Positions 61,862 through 64,000 of a stretch of 64,000 bases of DNA are shown one piece after another. The notes beneath the pieces were generated by a model. That model was given only the letters and a program-made list of their open reading frames with translations, searched no databases and was not told the DNA's origin. Numbering within the stretch: the stretch's first letter is position 1; each line of letters starts with the position of its first letter. Origin of the DNA: Sulfurovum sp. UBA4779 (GTDB lineage: Bacteria; Campylobacterota; Campylobacteria; Campylobacterales; Sulfurovaceae). The position numbers and the translations under genes were made by a program. The DNA lies in the NCBI GenBank assembly GCA_002403155.1, contig DHHF01000013.1:1-64000 (forward strand), in the 5' to 3' direction.

Positions 61862-62358
61862 TATAACTCTTTAGCGTGATGATGGATCCATTCGATAATC
61901 ATTTCGGTATTGTTAAGGTCCAAAATAGTGATCGATGGAGGTATTGTATAGCATTTTAGGTCAATTGAATCATCAATTGCAATCGCTTCGCTGCAATCAA
62001 AATAGCTCTCGTCTATTTGGTTTCTAAAAATGGCAATACGGGGCAGCGGAAGTGTCTTTAATCCTTCGACAAGCAAAATATCAAATTTGTTTATCATTTG
62101 AACAATATCATCTAAGCTTTTTTCTTTTTGGGAAAAATAGGTAGTTCTTGTCGGAGACGTAACAACCACTTCTGCCCCAGTCTGTGAAAAAATATAGCTG
62201 TCTTTGCCTTTTATGTCAAACTGCGCTTTATCTTTGGGGTCATTTTTGATGATCGCCACTTGATAGTTTTTGATCAATTCTTTTGCAACTTTTTCGATCA
62301 GTGTTGTTTTGCCGCTGTTTGATGGGCCGGTAAAGGCGACGGCGACTCTTTTTTTCAT
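61861..62358 (-). CDS. mobB: Molybdopterin-guanine dinucleotide biosynthesis protein MobB
   Basis: This 165-residue GTP-binding protein has P-loop FTGPSNSGKTTLIEKV, NDPKDKAQFDIKGKDSYIFS, and DILLVEGLKTLPLPRIAIFR. It assists MobA in attaching GMP to molybdopterin for enzymes such as nitrate reductase or formate dehydrogenase. The ATG at 62358 with AAGGA is preferred to the longer frame. It heads the mobB-fbp-small protein operon. Confidence 0.9.
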   Translation of the reverse strand: MKKRVAVAFTGPSNSGKTTLIEKVAKELIKNYQVAIIKNDPKDKAQFDIKGKDSYIFSQTGAEVVVTSPTRTTYFSQKEKSLDDIVQMINKFDILLVEGLKTLPLPRIAIFRNQIDESYFDCSEAIAIDDSIDLKCYTIPPSITILDLNNTEMIIEWIHHHAKEL

Positions 62359-62494
62359 TGATTGGTTCCTTCTACACATTTGATGATTTTATCCACGAGA
62401 CTAATTTGGAGTATCGTGGGGAGATTTGTATGAAAAAAATTATACTTAAAACTTTATTGAAACTATGTTAAAATCTTTAAACAAAGGAGGGACG

Positions 62495-63016
62495 ATGCAT
62501 AATATCATTTTTATAGTCATCGTAGCAGCTTGTTTGGCAGGCTGCACCCAAAAAGAAGAAATAGTGCTTATGCAAGAATTTGAAAAACACAAAACTTACC
62601 ACAAACATCTAAGCAAAACAGAAAAAGTCCAGCTCTATAATTCCGCAGGGGAGACAAAAGCATTGCTTGTCGCAACCTATCTTTTTACACAGGTATCCTA
62701 TAAAAAAGATGAAAGGGAAGAAGTGTTTATCGTGGGAATTTCTGCAGAGGATGGGACAAAAGATGGCTTTATGAAGTCTGATTATGTCTTGACGCTAAAC
62801 GGCCGGCCACCCAAAAATATTCAAAAAATTAGCTATAAAGAGGCAAAAATGAAGGATATTTCCTTTGTGACAGAATGGGGAGAATACTATGTGATGGCTT
62901 TTCCTCACGTGGAAAGCAAAAGTTTTGATCTGGTATTTGAAAGCAAAGATTACTTAAAGGGTGTGCTGCATTTTGCCAAAGCGGCAAAATATGTATTGGA
63001 GCAAACAAAACAGTAA
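62495..63016 (+). CDS. Small lipoprotein of unknown function
   Basis: This 173-residue lipoprotein has the lipobox CLAGC (Cys17). A mixed alpha/beta domain follows with LVATYLFTQVSYKKDEREEV and VTEWGEYYVMAFPHVESKSF. It has no clear family. The ATG at 62495 is set by AAAGGAGGG. Convergent with the transglycosylase gene, only 3 bases apart. Confidence 0.7.
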   Translation: MHNIIFIVIVAACLAGCTQKEEIVLMQEFEKHKTYHKHLSKTEKVQLYNSAGETKALLVATYLFTQVSYKKDEREEVFIVGISAEDGTKDGFMKSDYVLTLNGRPPKNIQKISYKEAKMKDISFVTEWGEYYVMAFPHVESKSFDLVFESKDYLKGVLHFAKAAKYVLEQTKQ

Positions 63017-63019
63017 AAT

Positions 63020-64000
63020 CTACTGTCTGAATTGATCTGTTTGAGAGGGCGTAGTGAGCGATTCTAAAAACGGCAAAAGTCTTGTCGGCTGCCCAAGCTT
63101 GTTTAGGTAGATGACATAGTTGGCAAGTACATGTTTGCCGTATTCTCTTGCTTCTTCATTTTGGATGGTCTCCATACTCCAGTAAGGCTGATACGGACCG
63201 GGCCTAAAATATTTTTGGGTTGTAATCAGATTTCTTGTAAAGCCTATCCCCCCATTGTATGCATAAGCAATAAAAAGCGGATGATAGAGATATTTCGTGA
63301 GATAATCCAGGTGAAAATTAGCATATTCTAAAGCTTTGTAAGGATCAAACATTTCATCCAAGTCTATTTTCTCGCCCTTTTTTATGGCGATATCCTCTAC
63401 CAAAAAAGGCATAATCTGCATCATGCCAAGAGCAAAAGAGCGTGAGACCGAAGCGGGAACAAAACGGCTTTCCTGTCTGGCTATGGCATACAGAAGCGCT
63501 TGACGTTTCGGGCTGAGATTTTTCATTGCGTTACGGTATGGCATAGGAAAATAGGATTCTTTGAAGTCTGATGCCTTGGCTTTGATATAAGTGTAGGGTC
63601 CCACGGTTTCGTCCGATTTGTATTCTTCGGCCAAGCGATGAAGATTGTATCTTCCAGAGAAGAGTTTTTCTTTAAGCTGAGCCCAATGGATAGGATTTTG
63701 TATGTTGAAGTGGCCGATACGTGCCGAACCGAGTTTGGGGGTAATTGTTTTTGGATATTTCATTTTCATGATATCCCGTGCAGCAAGGGTATAGATATTG
63801 ATATGGTAACTGTTAAGCAGATTTTTGAGGTATCCTGTATCTTTGCTGACGAGGTAGAGCCAAAAATTAGCTTTGTCTTTATCTCTTCTTTCCGTAAATT
63901 TTTTTCTTGCCTGTCCAAAATAGAGCATAGCAATTTTGGGCTGATTTTGAGAAAGTGCATAAAGCCCGACTCTAAAATGCGTTTGAGGCGTGATGAAATT
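63020..64000 (-). CDS. slt: Soluble lytic murein transglycosylase, C-terminal part (runs off window)
   Basis: The frame remains open to the window edge (upstream of an internal ATG at 63928 it reads NFITPQTHFRVGLYALSQNQ), so this is the 3' ~327 codons of a longer gene. The C-terminal SLT domain has catalytic Glu in ARQESRFVPASVS, then FALGMMQIMPFLVEDIA and AYAYNGGIGFTRNLI. The N-terminal helical superhelix of Slt70-type enzymes lies mostly outside. Periplasmic peptidoglycan turnover. Confidence 0.88.
   Translation of the reverse strand, partial: NFITPQTHFRVGLYALSQNQPKIAMLYFGQARKKFTERRDKDKANFWLYLVSKDTGYLKNLLNSYHINIYTLAARDIMKMKYPKTITPKLGSARIGHFNIQNPIHWAQLKEKLFSGRYNLHRLAEEYKSDETVGPYTYIKAKASDFKESYFPMPYRNAMKNLSPKRQALLYAIARQESRFVPASVSRSFALGMMQIMPFLVEDIAIKKGEKIDLDEMFDPYKALEYANFHLDYLTKYLYHPLFIAYAYNGGIGFTRNLITTQKYFRPGPYQPYWSMETIQNEEAREYGKHVLANYVIYLNKLGQPTRLLPFLESLTTPSQTDQFRQ

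Noticed and set aside
1..64000. CRISPR arrays, tRNA or rRNA genes, prophage or named anti-phage systems
   Set aside because: No regularly spaced repeats, cloverleaf sequences, rRNA motifs or defence gene sets were seen when reading the intergenic regions and proteins. The helicase and methyltransferases stand alone.

Overview
The window comes from a Campylobacterota (epsilonproteobacterial) genome, most likely a free-living Sulfurovum/Sulfurimonas-type sulfur or hydrogen oxidiser. This is inferred from gene content and order, not from a search. The supporting features are a desulforubrerythrin of the Campylobacter type, a cytochrome cd1 nitrite reductase (nirS), a short ArgA-type acetyltransferase, the run rlpA-hisB-kdsC-lptC-lptA-ysxC-argA-mrdA, compact overlapping genes, many TTG/GTG starts, and AT-rich promoters with TATAAT -10 boxes. 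No tRNA, rRNA or CRISPR array was found.

Layout. 1-1.4 kb: a GEMM-type cyclic-dinucleotide riboswitch precedes a DUF4382 lipoprotein, followed by MITE-like repeat debris. 1.5-7.9 kb: CitE-like lyase, YgjP-like metallopeptidase, nirS with an extra N-terminal haem c domain, periplasmic RNase T2, desulforubrerythrin, flavin reductase-like protein. 7.9-13.2 kb: an accessory stretch bounded by two 132-bp direct copies of a RayT transposase fragment. It carries REP-like hairpins, a 5'-truncated IS3-family element, an orphan ORF, a methyltransferase, and an operon of two secreted proteins. The second of these, lipase-like, is split by an in-frame TAG, and the operon's promoter contains a C8 tract. 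13.3-18.1 kb: PIF1/RecD-like helicase, NifU-C scaffold, MFS transporter, two NifX-like proteins (one fused to DUF134), DAG-kinase-like protein. 18.2-23.8 kb: a Pqi lipid-transport operon with PqiA split into two genes, then a secreted unknown protein and a radical SAM/SPASM protein. 23.9-32 kb: SYLF protein, adk-aspS, nadK-recN, membrane Hpt protein, tatD-mltD. 32-42.4 kb: ycaO, a HlyD/ABC/ABC-2 exporter, a PAS-PAS-GGDEF cyclase, SlyD-like PPIase and a DUF475/TerC-like membrane protein. 42.6-48.8 kb: a long envelope/LPS operon ending in mrdA. 48.8-64 kb: housekeeping genes (Ca/Na antiporter, ybeY, queC, asparaginase-like, fabI, rlmB, metG, sulP, fbp, mobB), a small protein made of two repeats, an orphan Tat-exported DctP, a Mur-ligase-like protein, and a soluble lytic transglycosylase running off the right edge.

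How the genes fit together. Envelope biogenesis dominates: two lytic transglycosylases, RlpA, PBP2, Lpt parts, KdsC, a Pqi/Mla-type system and several lipoproteins. Respiratory and stress functions (NirS, desulforubrerythrin, flavin reductase, Fe-S/FeMo-type small proteins) fit a microaerobic denitrifier. Cyclic-dinucleotide signalling appears at two points, the GGDEF enzyme at 39.6 kb and the riboswitch at the left edge. The most unusual material is the RayT/REP-bounded stretch, with its possibly phase-variable, nonsense-split secreted operon, and the riboswitch-controlled lipoprotein.
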